A stretch of 64,000 bases of DNA from Filobasidium wieringae (GCA_001600055.1 BCIV01000020.1:152309-216308), one strand, 5' to 3'; shown: positions 46,680 to 58,888, numbered from the stretch's first letter. The notes: generated by a model from the sequence alone, not told the origin. Numbers and translations are program-made.

Positions 46680-49667
46680 ATGGTGGAAATCGTCGCATCA
46701 TCCTCTTCCGCCTCCCCGCCTGTTATCGGATCTACAGCAGGTTCTGTGGTTTCTCATCGGTACCATACCCCCCGATCCAACGTCCGATCAGGCAACAAAC
46801 TGAATCAACAAAACAATCATCATCACAACAATCACCATCAAAATCATCATTATCAACACCATCCATCCTCTTCCAGAACTTCCGGAAGGGGGGAGATGAA
46901 ATTCCCTTCCTCCCATTCCGGTCCCGTTTCCCCTTCATACCTCCGCTCTACCTATAACAACTTGGACTTGCAAACCCCCCAGGCGTTCTTGACGATCCTG
47001 GTACTCCTCGTGACGACCTTTACTCTATTAAAGGGGTACCGGTATGTGGAAAGTGAGATGAAGAGGAAGAAGAGGGAGAGGGAGAGCGTCAAGGCTGCAG
47101 AGGAATTGTTGAGGTTGAACGTCAAGCATGGGGTCGTCGATCCGGATGGAACCGGTAAGCTCGGGATCACTGCTACGGAGAAGACCGGTATGGGGAAGGG
47201 CAAAGTGGGTAAAGGGGAGATCAAGAAGAACGTTCCTATCCCTCCATCATCAACATCATCCTCCGCCCAACCTTCTCCGAGGAACCCCGATCCTCAAACG
47301 ATAGGACAACCTCAATCATCCGATCCCCTCACCCCCCCTGAACCTCCCCAAGCGGAAGAACAAGACGAATCCGATTCCCCCGACCCTGGATCGCTGGATT
47401 CACTCAAGAACGCCAAGAATGAAGCGAGAAAGGCAAAGAAGAAGATCAAGAGGGCGGCCAAGTTGGAGATGAGGATGAATTCGGGGGATATCGAGGTCCT
47501 CCCTGAGAATCGTCAGGAGGAGGAGGAAGATCGAACCGCGGAGAATGAGCAGGGAAGGGATGCGGGGAAGGGTTTGGATGGGGATGCGGGGGAGAAGAAA
47601 GAGGCCCGTGTGACCGAAGAGCCTCGGCCTGAGGTGGTCCTTTCGGAAGAGCCGGAGACTGTTGTTCCTCCTAAGGAAGCTCGGGAGGAGATCAATGAGA
47701 CGATCAACGGTACTACCCGTGAACCTGACGTCGAGGTAGAGGCAGAGGCAGAGGCAGAAGCAGAAGCCCGAGTCGAACCGGAGACCGAACCCGAACTCGT
47801 TCCGTCCGATCAACAAGAAGAAAACTCGACTTCCCCCTCCAGCGTTATCGAAACGCCCACCATCTCGGTCAACAACGTTCAGACCGACGATCTCGCCACC
47901 CCGTCTCAAGAACAATTGGAAATCCGTCGACCCTCCGTCGCGCTGAGCGAATCTCTTAGCCTGTTCAGCGCGGGGTCGAGTCATATTTCCAACTCTGCCT
48001 TTCCGGTCAGCGGGAACCAATCGACTGACGCTCAACAACAGCCGGTAGAGAAACCTAAGAGGAAGAAAAAGGTCAAGTCGGGCACGGCGTTGGGGACTAG
48101 ACGTGCGGTTCCTGGAGCTGAGAATTGGGTCAAGGAGAGCCATGAAGAAAAGGAGCGCGAATTGAGGGAGGGATTGATGAAGCAGTTGGAGGAAGCCAAG
48201 GCGGCCTCGGAACTGGCAGAAGATCGGGCTAACAGGCTTGAGAAGGAACAGGAAGCGTTGAATACGAAATTACAAAAGCTGGAATCGAAAGTTCATAAAC
48301 TCAGCTCGAGTCAGCACGACATCAAGGAGAGGGAGAGACAGGCCGTAGCTGAAAAGGAAGAAGCTGTGAGAAAGGTGAACGAGACACAAATGATGATGCA
48401 CAACTACAGAAAGGTTGAGGCTACGTTGAAGCACGATCTACATGTTACACGTAAGGAGAGGGACAAGGTTTGGCAGGACGCGCAGAGGAAGGAAGCGGAT
48501 GTGAGTGGAGCGAGTTGGGTTGGCTGTGTTCGTCCGTGTGCTTACCGATGATTGCGATACCTCTAGCTTCGTACACAGCTTCAACAGATGAACGCTAGTC
48601 TCGCTCAAGCCGTTCACAGTGCGGCAACCTTCGAGGCCGCTCTGAGATCGACCGGAAGAATGCCTGGTACCCCTTCCTTTGCCGCTCCAATGCCTCTCCT
48701 GACTACGCCTGTAGGCCCTGGTCACCCTCATATGTACATGAACGGTGGACCTAGGATCGCTCTATCCACCCCGCCCTCCCCCCAGCCTATGCTCAATTCC
48801 GCCAATAGCTCGACTTGGGTGGACAGAGGGTTTCCGACCGCCTCTCCATCTAGGAAACGGTCTCCGTCGGAAGTACTCGGCCTGCCGATGTTGCATCCTA
48901 TGAACAACCTTGCTACACCTGTACGAGAATCTTCACTCGCTTGGACCGTGTTGAAGAATAAAGGGGAGAATGCTGCTAGTCCTATCCCTTCGAATGGGAC
49001 CGAAAAATCACTCGATCCGAACGTCGTTAGTACCGGAACAAAGTCAGAGTTAGTGAACGGGGCAAGCGATGTGAAGGACGTCAAGGAGAAGGAGAATCAA
49101 CCTCCACCCAAGTCTCCCGCTAGCTTGAACACGTCGTCCTCTCTTCCCAATGGAGTCACAGAGAAGAAGCGATCGACCGAGGCTCAGCGAGTCGAAGAAC
49201 TCGAACAGGTGAAAGAGCTCGATACAGGGTCCGGTCAATTTAGCCCGAAAGGGGACGAGGAAGTTCCATTCTTCGTATTCCCTTCGATCCATCGCAACCC
49301 AGAAGACGTCAAGGCTGCAATGGAAGTAGAACGCGGGCGTCGGACCTCTCTACAGCGTGCTTCTTCCGGCCTCTCGATGCTTCCCTCCTCGCCCAGTTCG
49401 TCCGTCAGTCCTGGCAGGAATCTGGATCAACGTTCTGCCAAATTACCTGGCAGCGACCCAGAGGATTTAGGGTTGTATGATCAATCGAGCGGAGGTAGTA
49501 TGACTGAGAGCCGTACCTCCAGTTCAGCTTTCTCGGTCATCGATGGACTACCTGCCGAAAAGACGAAGGAGAATGGAAAATACGATGGCCTCGACCATAG
49601 TGCAAAAGGGCCGGACCTTGCCCAAGTAAACGAAATTACTGAAACCCCTGCATCGGCACAAGTCTGA
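46680..49667 (+). CDS. Single-pass membrane protein with coiled coil, unknown function
   Basis: Two exons (46680-48500 and 48567-49667) joined by a 66-nt canonical intron give 973 residues. The N-terminus is Ser-rich, then Asn/His-rich (NNHHHNNHHQNHHYQHH). One membrane helix follows at residues 101-119 (AFLTILVLLVTTFTLLKGY), then a strongly basic stretch (EMKRKKRERESVKAAEELLR). There is no signal peptide, so the large C-terminal part is probably cytosolic. It contains Lys- and Glu-rich regions and a coiled coil at about residues 480-610 (LMKQLEEAKAASELAEDRAN, LEKEQEALNTKLQKLESKVH). Ser/Pro-rich, probably disordered sequence follows to the end. The layout recalls ER-anchored coiled-coil proteins of the p180/kinectin kind, but I see no sequence proof of that. 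Confidence 0.8.
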
Positions 49668-49951
49668 AGCAAATTAGATTTCTTCTCGAACACATTTATG
49701 AACCTTAACGATATTCCCCTTTTACTTTGCTTCCTTTATATTCACGACACGACGACGCTAGTCGAAAGATGTATTCGTGTGCTTGCATATGCTAGATATG
49801 CCATCGATTATCCCGAGAAGTCCGAGCCGATTGCCGATCACGTGATACCGTAACAGTCGCTTGAAACGCCTTGGACAAATAAGTTGATGTGACGGTCGTC
49901 TGCGTACTGCTCACACTAAGCAACCCGCAAGCTACTACAGCTCCTTTAAAG

Positions 49952-51134
49952 ATGCTGTCTTCCTCTCTCCTTGTTCGCCGTACCATCTTTCAAGCCGGGA
50001 TACGGCACACCCCCGCTGTCAATCGAGCTTCGAACCAGCTCCGGACATTTGCTGCATCCGCCTTCGCTCAGGACGAAGACCGAGCTAGGAATACCGTACG
50101 AGATGCAGACAGACAGCTCTCTAGAGCGGCGAAGATGGCCAAGCTTTCAGGGATGTCGATGGTCAGGCAAGAACAACCTCTGCAAGGTCAGTTGGGATAC
50201 CAAACGGCGAAATCGAATGCTTGCTCAGACGCCGCTTGCTACTGTAGATATAACGGTGCTACCACCTCTACGTCAGATCGGTTTGACTTCAGTCAACCAG
50301 CCTTACAAGTATATTAAAAAGCGAGTAAAGAGGGGGTTCTACACTGTCCGATCGTAAGTATACCAGACGGCGATATTGTTTCGTTGTGAGCACACTGCTA
50401 AAAGGTTATGCTATCTACCAGGATCGCAGCTATCGTAACGAAAGATCCTTACTCTGCCAAACAGACCAAGGACAAGATAAAACGATTTTATGAATCATTC
50501 TTCGCTGCTTTCTGGCCTCAGGCTTCAGCATCTGCCTTGCGATCCCACCTTCGCAACGTCTGGGAGACATACAACAAAGCTATCGCAAGGTATGCGGATC
50601 GCATGCCAACGAGACAGTGTAATATCGAAAGCTCACCGTTAGACTTGTCTCCCAGTGGTGACCTCAACGCTCTGAAATCCTCTTCGAAATCTACGGCGTT
50701 TGAGTACGCTCGTAATCGAGCCGCAGCTGCTGGACAGAATCAGGGAGGAGCGACGATAGAGTGGAATGTCGCTAAACACCTATCGTCCCCAAGAATAGTA
50801 CATGCGAGGCATTGGGATGTGGACGAGAACAAAACTGAGATTGCACAAGTAGTGGTCCGATTCAATACCGAGCAGGTACGTGTGCAGATACCGTTAGCCA
50901 ACTCAAGCCCTTCTGACCTGAACAATCATCTCTAGACGCTTACCATCCATCAGCGAAACAAAGCGCCCAGTTCTCGATCGACCGTAATGACGGAATACGT
51001 TGTCTTCGAGCGGTTCTTGAGTGATCCTCTGTCGAGATGGCAGGTACGAGACAAGGTTACTCCATTCACAGGTGGAGACGTGCCCCAAACTTTGATCGGA
51101 TAGAGTGACATATTCGCAGTGTGTCATGCTGTAA
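49952..51134 (+). CDS. Mitochondrial Tim44-like domain protein, probable ribosomal protein mL45 (MBA1-like)
   Basis: The start at 49952 gives a classic mitochondrial presequence (MLSSSLLVRRTIFQAGIRHT) with many Arg and no acid. An in-frame upstream ATG at 49889 would hide this signal, so I prefer the later one. The body contains YKYIKKRVKRGFYTVRS, YSAKQTKDKIKRFYESFFAA, and then the Tim44/mL45-like beta strands: EIAQVVVRFNTEQ, TLTIHQRNKAPSSRS, MTEYVVFERFLSDPLSRWQ. These match mL45/Mba1, which sits at the tunnel exit of the mitochondrial ribosome and helps insert proteins in the inner membrane. The last exon is only a few codons (CVML) after a GTACGA...TTCGCAG intron. Its stop is 51 bp from the stop of the convergent KRI1 gene. 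Confidence 0.72.
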
Positions 51135-51185
51135 TTTGTACAACCCTCATGACTATTCAGCACAACCATACCAGACGAAGTCAGA

Positions 51186-53793
51186 CTATAGCTTGCGCTT
51201 CTTGCTGGGTCCTTCTCCATCAGCGATTGGTGCACTCCGTTTCTCCGCTGAACCAGTGGCCGTCCCATCCTCTCCGCCAGTAGCGGCCTCCCTCTGCCTT
51301 TCCTTCTTTCCTTTCCTTTTCTTCTTTGGCTCTCCGGACTTGTTCCCACCGGTTTTGTTTCCCCAGCCTTGGTCCTGAGGACGAGATGAACGAGAGCCAG
51401 AGGCGTTTTCTTCTTCCGGTACTTCACCCCACTTTCGTGTGGCAAGCCTAGTTTTAAGTTCCTTGAGACGATCTCGCATGCCTCGCCCAGCGCTGCCGAC
51501 ACCCGATCCATGTCGGTATGGAGCGTAATGCTTCATACCCAAGAACTGGTTCAGTTCCGCGTCAGTTGCCATCAGAATTTCGGCGGGTGTCAGCCCGTAA
51601 TCCTGAGGCGCTGCCTTCTGATACTTGAATCGGGTTGGGAGATCACCGATCTATATGACCAGCATCAGTACTTAATCGTCTCAGGCTTCTCTTGCGAAAA
51701 ACGTACCATATCTTCGTAATCCAGTTTCTTGTAGTCCTCTAGAGCTTGCTTCACCTTTGCCTTCTGCTCTGCTACCGTTAAACCTTCGTCTTCCATCACA
51801 ACGTCTTCATCCTGGTCAACGGCTCGTTCTTTGCCCTTGCCTTTGTCCTTCTTCTTGTTTTTCTTCTCTTTACGTTGTTTTCGCTTAGAGGTAGCATCGT
51901 CAAGCGAGATGAAATCGGCGTCCTAGAAATGATTCCATGAGCATCAAATCCGGTCATCCAGTTGACAAAACCCAAACTTACCATGTTCAAAGGAGCCTCC
52001 TCCATGTCCTCATCCCCTTCTATGTCCTCAGTCCGAGTAGGAGCATAAGCTTCTTCGCCTGTGTAATCCTCCGTTTCACCGTATTCTTCGCCACCGTCGT
52101 CTTCGTCTTCAGCATAAGCAGTATCAATGTCATCTGCCCAGCTCGGTTTCTCATCCTGATGGCGAGGAGATAGATGAGCAAAAACGTGATTGAAGCGAAA
52201 ACTTTCGAGCATTTATGACTCACATCATCCATATCGGCAGCCAACACCTTGTCCATAGCACGGTCAAACACTTCCTCATCCCAATCCCCTTCCATCTCTT
52301 TCTCTAAATGCTTGAACGCCTCATCTCCTAGCTCTCTCCGAAGAGTTTCCATCCTCTTCTCAATCTCTCTCCTCTTCTTTCCCTTCTCTTGCTTGATCTT
52401 CTCAGCAAGTACAGCAGCTTGTTCCGCTTTCCTTTCCGCTTTGACTTGACGAGCGGTTTTACGAGTGTCATCTGCTCTTCGAGCTGTAGTGATGTTACGG
52501 GCATGGGTGATGATGTTTGCAGCGCCACTGTAAATACGGATGAAAAGTCAGCACTGTAGATTCTTTCATCCTCTTTTGGTAAGACATTATCACTCACGGC
52601 TCCTCGAATCTGAAATTGTACGTGTTCTCAAACTCGTCCGCTTTATCATCGAAGTCATCCTCCTCATCCAGCGTACCCCAAGGGTTAGAGGATCCCGCCT
52701 CTGGACGCTCCTCGGCGTATTCTGAGGCCTCTGGCTTGGCCTTTTTGGGCTTCATCTCTTCAGGAGCATCGTTAGGATCAATCCAGCCTCGATTCAAGAT
52801 GTAGCTATTCGTCATGAAGGATGAGCAAAAAGTGGTCGCTTGCGCAATCCCATTACGGACTCACTTCATCAAAAATTCCTCATCATGGTCCTTTGTCCTG
52901 ACTTTCTTCTCTTCCTTCGTCTTCCTCCTCTTCTCAGTGGCAGCCGAATCCACCGTCTCCTCTGCTACCTCCGCATCATCCGCTTCAACATCGATCAACC
53001 TATCCGGAAAACTCCCCAATCCCAAGATCTCCCTGGCTGATGATTCCCCTCCTGCTTGTTGCAGTAAGAAATCCCTGTACTTCTTGGCTTCCGCATCGTC
53101 TACGTTAATAGTCTCCTTCTTTACTAGAAAATCATCCACTTCATCCTCTTCATTCTTGATCGCGGTGTGGAAGGCTTTAGTGACCTCTTCCCTCAGAGCT
53201 CGTTCTTCTTGAACGTGAGTGAGGGGGATCAGACTGTCAGGGAGGTTGGCGGAGGGATCATCTGGGTCGATAGATTTTCCGTTCTGAGCTAATAGTGCTT
53301 GACGTTGATGGTCTTGGAGGGTGAATTTCTGAAGAGGAAATGTCGAGCTTATTCAATTTCGATTTTGACGACTAAGGAGAGAAATCCTTACCTTCATACT
53401 ACTAGCTTGGGCCTGCGGCAGCTTCAAGTTCAACCTCTCAGCCTGTTCCTGAGTCTGCTTGAGTGCCTCTATCCTCGTACTTAAGTTCAGTTTCGAGAAG
53501 GTCACACAGAGGCGGGACATTGACTGACCTTCAATGACTTTCTCGCTACCGTAAACACCTTCTCCACTTCGAATCATTCGGAGTGTCCTTAAGATAGCAG
53601 CATCCATCGCAGGTGTGAGCTCTTCCCCATATTCGTCCTCCTCCTCATCGCTCTCATCCTCAGAACCGCTCTCGTCATCGAGCTCGTCGATCTCTTCCTG
53701 TTTGATCTGTAGTCGTTTCTGCTCCACCGTAGAGAGTGCTGCTGCCACGGCTGATCTTGAGCCGGATGCTATCGCATTTGGAAGGTCAGACAT
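51186..53793 (-). CDS. KRI1: Ribosome biogenesis protein KRI1
   Basis: KRI1 is a nucleolar protein needed for 40S subunit assembly. The start at 53793 gives MSDLPNAIASGSRSAVAAAL, then an acidic region (ELDDESGSEDESDEEEDEYG) and PAMDAAILRTLRMIRSGEGV. The KRI1-typical core follows: KKFTLQDHQRQALLAQNG, EVDDFLVKKETINVDDAEAK, RDFLLQQAGGESSAREI, FLMKYILNRGWIDPNDAPEE. The next part is NPWGTLDEEDDFDDKADEFE followed by NTYNFRFEEPGAANIITHAR. The C-terminal domain has KLDYEDMIGDLPTRFKYQKA, YGLTPAEILMATDAELNQFL and GMKHYAPYRHG. The end is a basic nuclear signal-like tail (KKKRKGKKERQR ... KKRKL). About 750 residues over eight or so exons. Confidence 0.93.
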
Positions 53794-54125
53794 AATGTGC
53801 CTGTATTAGTACGATAGCCCTGCTAGTATTACTGCTAGTACTGATAGTAACTCGCGATATGATTATGTAGATCTTGGCTTGATCCGCAAGATAATGAGTA
53901 CACCCATACCTGTAAATACTGTCTAGGTCACGTGACTAGATACGGATCTAGTTGCGGTGTTTCAATTAGACTCTGAAACATCTATATATGTGTTTCAGTT
54001 CTGATCCGATATGCTGGATGAGGACCAGCTAACGTATAGTCTTAGCATCAAGTCACCGGGCCATCTCATATTCAACTATGAAGCCGATACAATCTGGGTC
54101 GACAATGAATTACACTGGAATTGAG
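53794..54125. other. KRI1 upstream region
   Basis: About 330 bp of A/T-rich sequence with imperfect CTAGTACTG-type direct repeats near 53820-53845. No gene seen. Confidence 0.5.
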
Positions 54126-54530
54126 CTACCGAGACTTGAGAAGCTTGTAATCATCGACCTGTTGCTCATAATACTTTGTCTCGATCTTATCTACTGTATT
54201 TCTTCCAGCCGATATAAAGCGGGGGTTTCGAATGTCTGGCTTTCGGAGCTTGAGCAGAATATTGGCGTATGCACTAGCTTGCTTAAAAAGCTCCATCGAA
54301 TCTAGCGTTTTTGGACTTTGTGAAGGCGCATTCTCTATAGGTGTGACACTGTTAGAGCGAGACCGCATGTTGAGGCTACCAGAGCTACCAGTCGAAGAAG
54401 CACGCGTGCCCTGAAAGGAAGACCGGGTAGATAAGGAGCGGGGGCGGCGTGAAGAGGAAGTAGGGACCGCCAAGCTATCACCATACGCTGTGAAAGATCT
54501 CACATCCCATTGAGAGCTAATTTCTTCTGA
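54126..54530 (-). CDS. Probable last exon of an unresolved gene
   Basis: A minus-strand frame ending at 54126 with protein-like content: SSQWDVRSFTAYGDSLAVPT, a Ser/Arg-rich stretch, then MELFKQASAYANILLKLRKP and NTVDKIETKYYEQQVDDYKL. It has no ATG. A CCCTCAG acceptor at about 54531 could start the exon. Upstream exons were not found. No family recognised. Confidence 0.35.
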   Translation of the reverse strand, partial: SEEISSQWDVRSFTAYGDSLAVPTSSSRRPRSLSTRSSFQGTRASSTGSSGSLNMRSRSNSVTPIENAPSQSPKTLDSMELFKQASAYANILLKLRKPDIRNPRFISAGRNTVDKIETKYYEQQVDDYKLLKSR

Positions 54531-55774
54531 GGGAGATTATAGAGGGCATGAGCTAGACGCGTACGGATTAAACCTTGTCGAATCAATATGGATCGTTAGT
54601 TTATCTTTTGGCATGGTATTGAGGTACAAGATTGCCGCTATGATATAGTTCTGTATCGATGTTATCGTTATGAAAGAGAGCCAAGTTGTTCAAGTCAAGA
54701 ACCACAATGAATTCGATCTGGTATATATATTCTCAGCTTGGTGCAACGGCTGTGCAGTCCCGGCAGAAGTGATCCGCGCTTCCAAGAGGCGAAGCAGAAC
54801 TAGTTTGACAGAAGGCGTGTGTGAAGCTTGATCTTCCGCCTCCACGTAGCTGCAACGGTCAAGAAAGTGAGGAAGCTCGCCTGCGCCTCCGACTGCAACT
54901 TTTTATCTATGTCTCCCTTTATCACCATCAGTTCCAACGACTGCCTTACCATCAGGTTGCTGTAGTCGAGGCGTTTCAAGAAGGTTCCAAGCGACGCAAT
55001 AACGCACGTTCGCCAAACTCGGCCGAGTGACTGGTCTCGTAATCCTTATCTGAGACCCTTGTTATAACATGCAACTGAGAAGTTGATGACTGGATCTGGT
55101 AAGCCGGGGATCCGCTTGAAACAAGAGTACTTGAATATGCAGGTATGATACGGCGCGATAGCGTAGTGCAAAGCAAAATGCTAGTCGTCGCGTTGTGAGG
55201 GGCAAATTGGCGAGACAAAGCGGACGCGTTTTTCCCGGAAGCAGGATATCAACCCTGACACACTCAATCTGATCACGGCAAACCAGCTCCATATTAACAA
55301 GACTTACCGGTAATCTCGCATCTACTTGTATGCTATAACGAACGATAGTTTCATACTGCAATTATGCAGACCAGTGAGCATTTTTTCAGTAAAGCTGATA
55401 GGGCCAACGACCTGCAAGAGCAGGTTGCGCCCGCATAGCCTGGTCCGCTTAGCGGTCAGTAGACTCCCGATCAATCTACTACTACCTTGTATATGCTGCA
55501 AGTTTATTGGACATGCCAATCCTTTCGAATCAACTACTTCCTGTTATGGCTGGGACGCGCAAATAAGGGGTTTGAGTATCCCTCAGGTGGCCACGAAGAA
55601 ACGAGCGCAACAATTCGGATACCGTCAGGAATACCTCGACCCTCCTTTACTATGATAACATTTTCAATGAGGGACTTATAACTCTGCGATATTGATTGGG
55701 TCGCGAGTATGGATGATCATCACTTAGCGCTTGAGGCAACCTTTACAATCAACGCAGTCTCGATTTGCTTCGCG
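54531..55774. other. A/T-rich region without a recognised gene
   Basis: About 1.2 kb. Open frames on both strands are short and do not look like protein. Upstream exons of the 54126-54530 frame may be hidden here. Confidence 0.4.
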
Positions 55775-56370
55775 CTACAGACGGACTCTAGTGCTTGCTA
55801 ATCGACCAAGATCCTCTTCCATCGTCTTTAACCATTGTGAAGTTACTTGCCTCTGTACTTCAGGGCATAGGGTATCAGACTTGGACCATTTTTTTTCCCA
55901 GTCGTGGAGCTTCTCTAGCGTTTCCCAAATCCTTTCGACATGTTCAAAGTCTTCTCTCTTCATGCAGCCATCGGGATTGGTTTCACGTAGCGGTTTCTGG
56001 AGGATCGCTAACATTGCCAAGATAGTTGATGGAAGATCTTGTGCAAACTTCCTCATGGAGTCATCAACCGTCTGCCCACACGATAAGTTCCACTTTGAAT
56101 TTCGGATCTGGCCAATCGCATCCAAAACGTCCAGCAAGTTTTGCATCGACTTCTCGAGTCGCTCAAGTTTTTCCTGACTCAGCATGTACCTTCCCCTGAC
56201 CGGATAAGCAGCCGACATGGTCTTTATCAGTTCATCCACGGATACTGTTTGTGAGCCGCTTTCCTGCTCCTCCGTATCCGATTCCCTACTGGAGACCTCA
56301 GTAGCTGAAGCAATATCAGTTTCGCTCAACTGATTGAGAGTATCGTCGTCGTTGGTAAAGTAGGTATGCG
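55775..56370 (-). CDS. Unknown helical protein (5' end unresolved)
   Basis: A minus-strand frame of about 190 residues ending at 55775. It is acidic at first (SETDIASATEVSSRESDTEE), then looks helical: VDELIKTMSAAYPVRGRYML, KLERLEKSMQNLLDVLDAIG, DFEHVERIWETLEKLHDWEK, VTSQWLKTMEEDLGRLASTR. There is no ATG in frame; an upstream exon joined at the CATCAATAG acceptor near 56371 is the most likely solution. Composition strongly suggests a real protein. No family recognised. Confidence 0.5.
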
Positions 56371-56928
56371 AACCTATTGATGCAATGTTAATAAGATATG
56401 TATTTCGGACGTTGATGAGATGGCCGTCTCGTACTCATGACTAATGTTTCAGGGCGGGAGCAGTTGTGTGACCTCGACAACAAGGAGAATTCAATTTTTG
56501 ATACAGATCAAGTGGCAATTTGTCGCTACCTAGTCGAATGGCTTAGAAGACCTAGCTTATATAGCTACGTTCGGGCTCTGAAATACGGCGGGACCCATCT
56601 CGAAAAGCAGAATAGCCAAGAACACGGGGAATTACAATAAAGGAATGCCTAGTGCGTGATTCTCGGCCGATATCGAGTCTTTGCGCTGCACTTGACCGCC
56701 AGACCGGAAGATTTATATTTCTATATAGATTCGTAAATCGTGCAATATGAGCCATCGTCGTGTGGATCAATGCAAGAGGTCACGGACAAGCGCGTGCATC
56801 TCGTTCCGATCAACAGGCGATGAAACATCTATTTTCGGTGGACACGATGCTTTCGTTAACCATTCCTTCCGAGCCCGGACGTTGGTTACGATTCAAAGGA
56901 CCGAATACATGCCTTAGTCACAGCCCGC
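56371..56928. other. Spacer between the helical protein and the trypsin-like gene
   Basis: About 560 bp, probably the promoter and first exon(s) of the minus-strand helical protein plus the 3' end of the trypsin-like gene. Nothing else recognised. Confidence 0.4.
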
Positions 56929-58591
56929 TCATCTCCTCTTACTAGCTGGCACAAACCCGGGCAAGGAGAACATCTATCCTCGAACCCTTTTTAGTCCCCT
57001 CCTCTCTTGCTTGATATCAGCGCAAAGCTCACCTCGAAGATTCCCTCTGCTCCTGCTCCCCACCCTCTCTCCCCTTCCACTCGGTTATCCATTCTTCGTC
57101 CTGAGACCACACCTACTACAGCGCCCGTTTGCTCGGAGATGATTGGTCCGCCTGATGAGCCGTGCGTAGGAAGGACAGAGGTCAGGATATGCGAGAGACG
57201 GTTCGATGTCCCCGCCTGGCCAATCGAAGAAGGTGTTCGTCGATTAGTCGCAGTGGTACATGTCACAATGCAAGTTGACGTACCTCGACTTCCAGCCCCG
57301 TATAGCTTCTATACCCTAACATCTCCCCGCGTCCCCAGCGTCTCCAAGCCGTCCCCCTCATCCACCTTTTCGCATCCCTGTCATTCCCCTTTCCTTCCAA
57401 ACTCTTTGCTGGATCCCGGAGAATATGTTTTCCGTTAGATACCTTGGGCATATCATCTTCCCCAAACAGATGCATCAGTNCCCCCTCTCCCCGCCTCATT
57501 GGGTAGGGTGTTACTGGAAGCCCTCTTGCTCTTTTCTCCACGCGATGAGCCTCCCCCTGTTTCGACGTGCTCGGAGTTAGGGGTGGTGGATCCAGGATTG
57601 AAGGGGGTACTGTACGGAGGATGATAAGGTCTGAACGGGGTAGACTGGAAAGAATTGATTCGATCATAATCGGACGACCGGTTGAAGTCATCACGAATGA
57701 GAACGATCTCTGTTCGACTGCCAAGGCTTGTTTGGTTTGGGTTTGCTCGGATGACGATGAGGACGGGATTGAAGGCGTGGGAGAGGTGGAGGAGGATCGC
57801 ATGTACCTATACATCTGCCAAAAGGGCCACAAGCAGGATCAGCTCGAGCTAAGGGTGCCGGGATGCTTCCAACCCACCTCCTCTAATGTATGGGCACAAC
57901 TGACAATCGTCCTTCCTCCCTCTACTTGATTCTCTGCACCACGAATCAGAGGTTCGGGGTTGATCTCGAACCCAGAGCATAGAGTCAGTTTTTCTATTTC
58001 CCATTCCTTATTTGCAGCTGAATTATTCTTCAGCGTTGATTCCTCTTGGGGTTTGAGCAAGACGTGAACGAGTAGAACCAGACCTGATTCTTCCTCATCC
58101 AGGATTCCAGGGGATTGGCGTGTTTCCTGTGATGGTTGTTCCAGCTCGGAAGACATGTGATTTACAACTTCAGATCTATCGGCCCTCCTTGCTATAGAAG
58201 GATGTTCTTCATAAGCTAAAACCTCATCCAAGATCTTCCCGGAGTTGTTCGCATATTGAGTCCAGAGTGTTCTTAGATCGACTGTAGTATTGAAGCCATC
58301 TGGCTCGATCTCTTTTAGGAGGCTTTGTACTGAGTGGTGGATGAGATTATCCAGCGGACTCTTATCGTCATCCGATCCAGAACCAGGAGCGACCAGAGCG
58401 TGCGGGAGCTCAGGAGAACGTTGTTGCAGAAACGGGAAAGAGGTCGAGATCGGTCTGATTGGATTTGTTGACGATGTGGTTGGTCTCCATCGAATAGGAG
58501 CTGTTCGGCTGATAGTGCCGATGTGCTTGCTGCATAGCAGGGATATTTTCCGTCTTGAGGGGAACAAGTGGAACGAACGGGAGGCTGACAT
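56929..58591 (-). CDS. Mitochondrially targeted trypsin-like (S1-fold) peptidase family protein
   Basis: The start at 58591 gives a long Arg/Ser-rich leader with no acidic residue (MSASRSFHLFPSRRKISLLC ... IRWRPTTSS), a strong mitochondrial presequence. The next 150 residues are unfamiliar. A chymotrypsin-fold domain follows. The His is in GRTIVSCAHTLEE; after an intron with a CTGATC branch site the frame resumes at MYRYMRSSS. The Asp is in LPRSDLIILRTVPPS, and the Ser in the block PTHGSSGGPIISEQTGAVVG. The ending FEMFSLPGFVPASKRR is joined by a small intron, with the stop at 56929. Triad order and spacing fit the trypsin-like family that includes HtrA and Tysnd1, but no PDZ domain is seen. 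An N at 57480 lies in a coding C-run. Divergent from UFD2. Confidence 0.75.
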
Positions 58592-58888
58592 CCTGATCGA
58601 TCTTTGACGAACTGGGCAGAACGAAGCCGAAGTTGCCTAAATGACTTTCGAGGTTGAAGTTCGGGTCGATCCATCTCGATCGTTCACGGCCAAATTGATT
58701 ACTCATGATTAGCCGCCGATGCTTTGACACGTCATTACGGGACGACTTTTATCAGAATCATCTGGCGCTACGAGGTGATGATGAATTTGTTCAAGTTCGA
58801 CAAGTCGTCTTGATCGCCTCAACCTGCGAGTCTTTCCCATTTCAAGTAAACCTCGATCACTCCCTACTCCTCAATTCGCTCAGCAAAC
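58592..58888. promoter_or_regulatory. Shared divergent promoter, trypsin-like gene / UFD2
   Basis: 297 bp between the two start codons. No clear TATA box. Assigned from gene orientation only. Confidence 0.5.

Noticed and set aside
47400..48143. 247-codon antisense frame inside the coiled-coil protein gene
   Set aside because: Codon-pattern shadow of a Glu/Lys-rich coding exon; no independent features.
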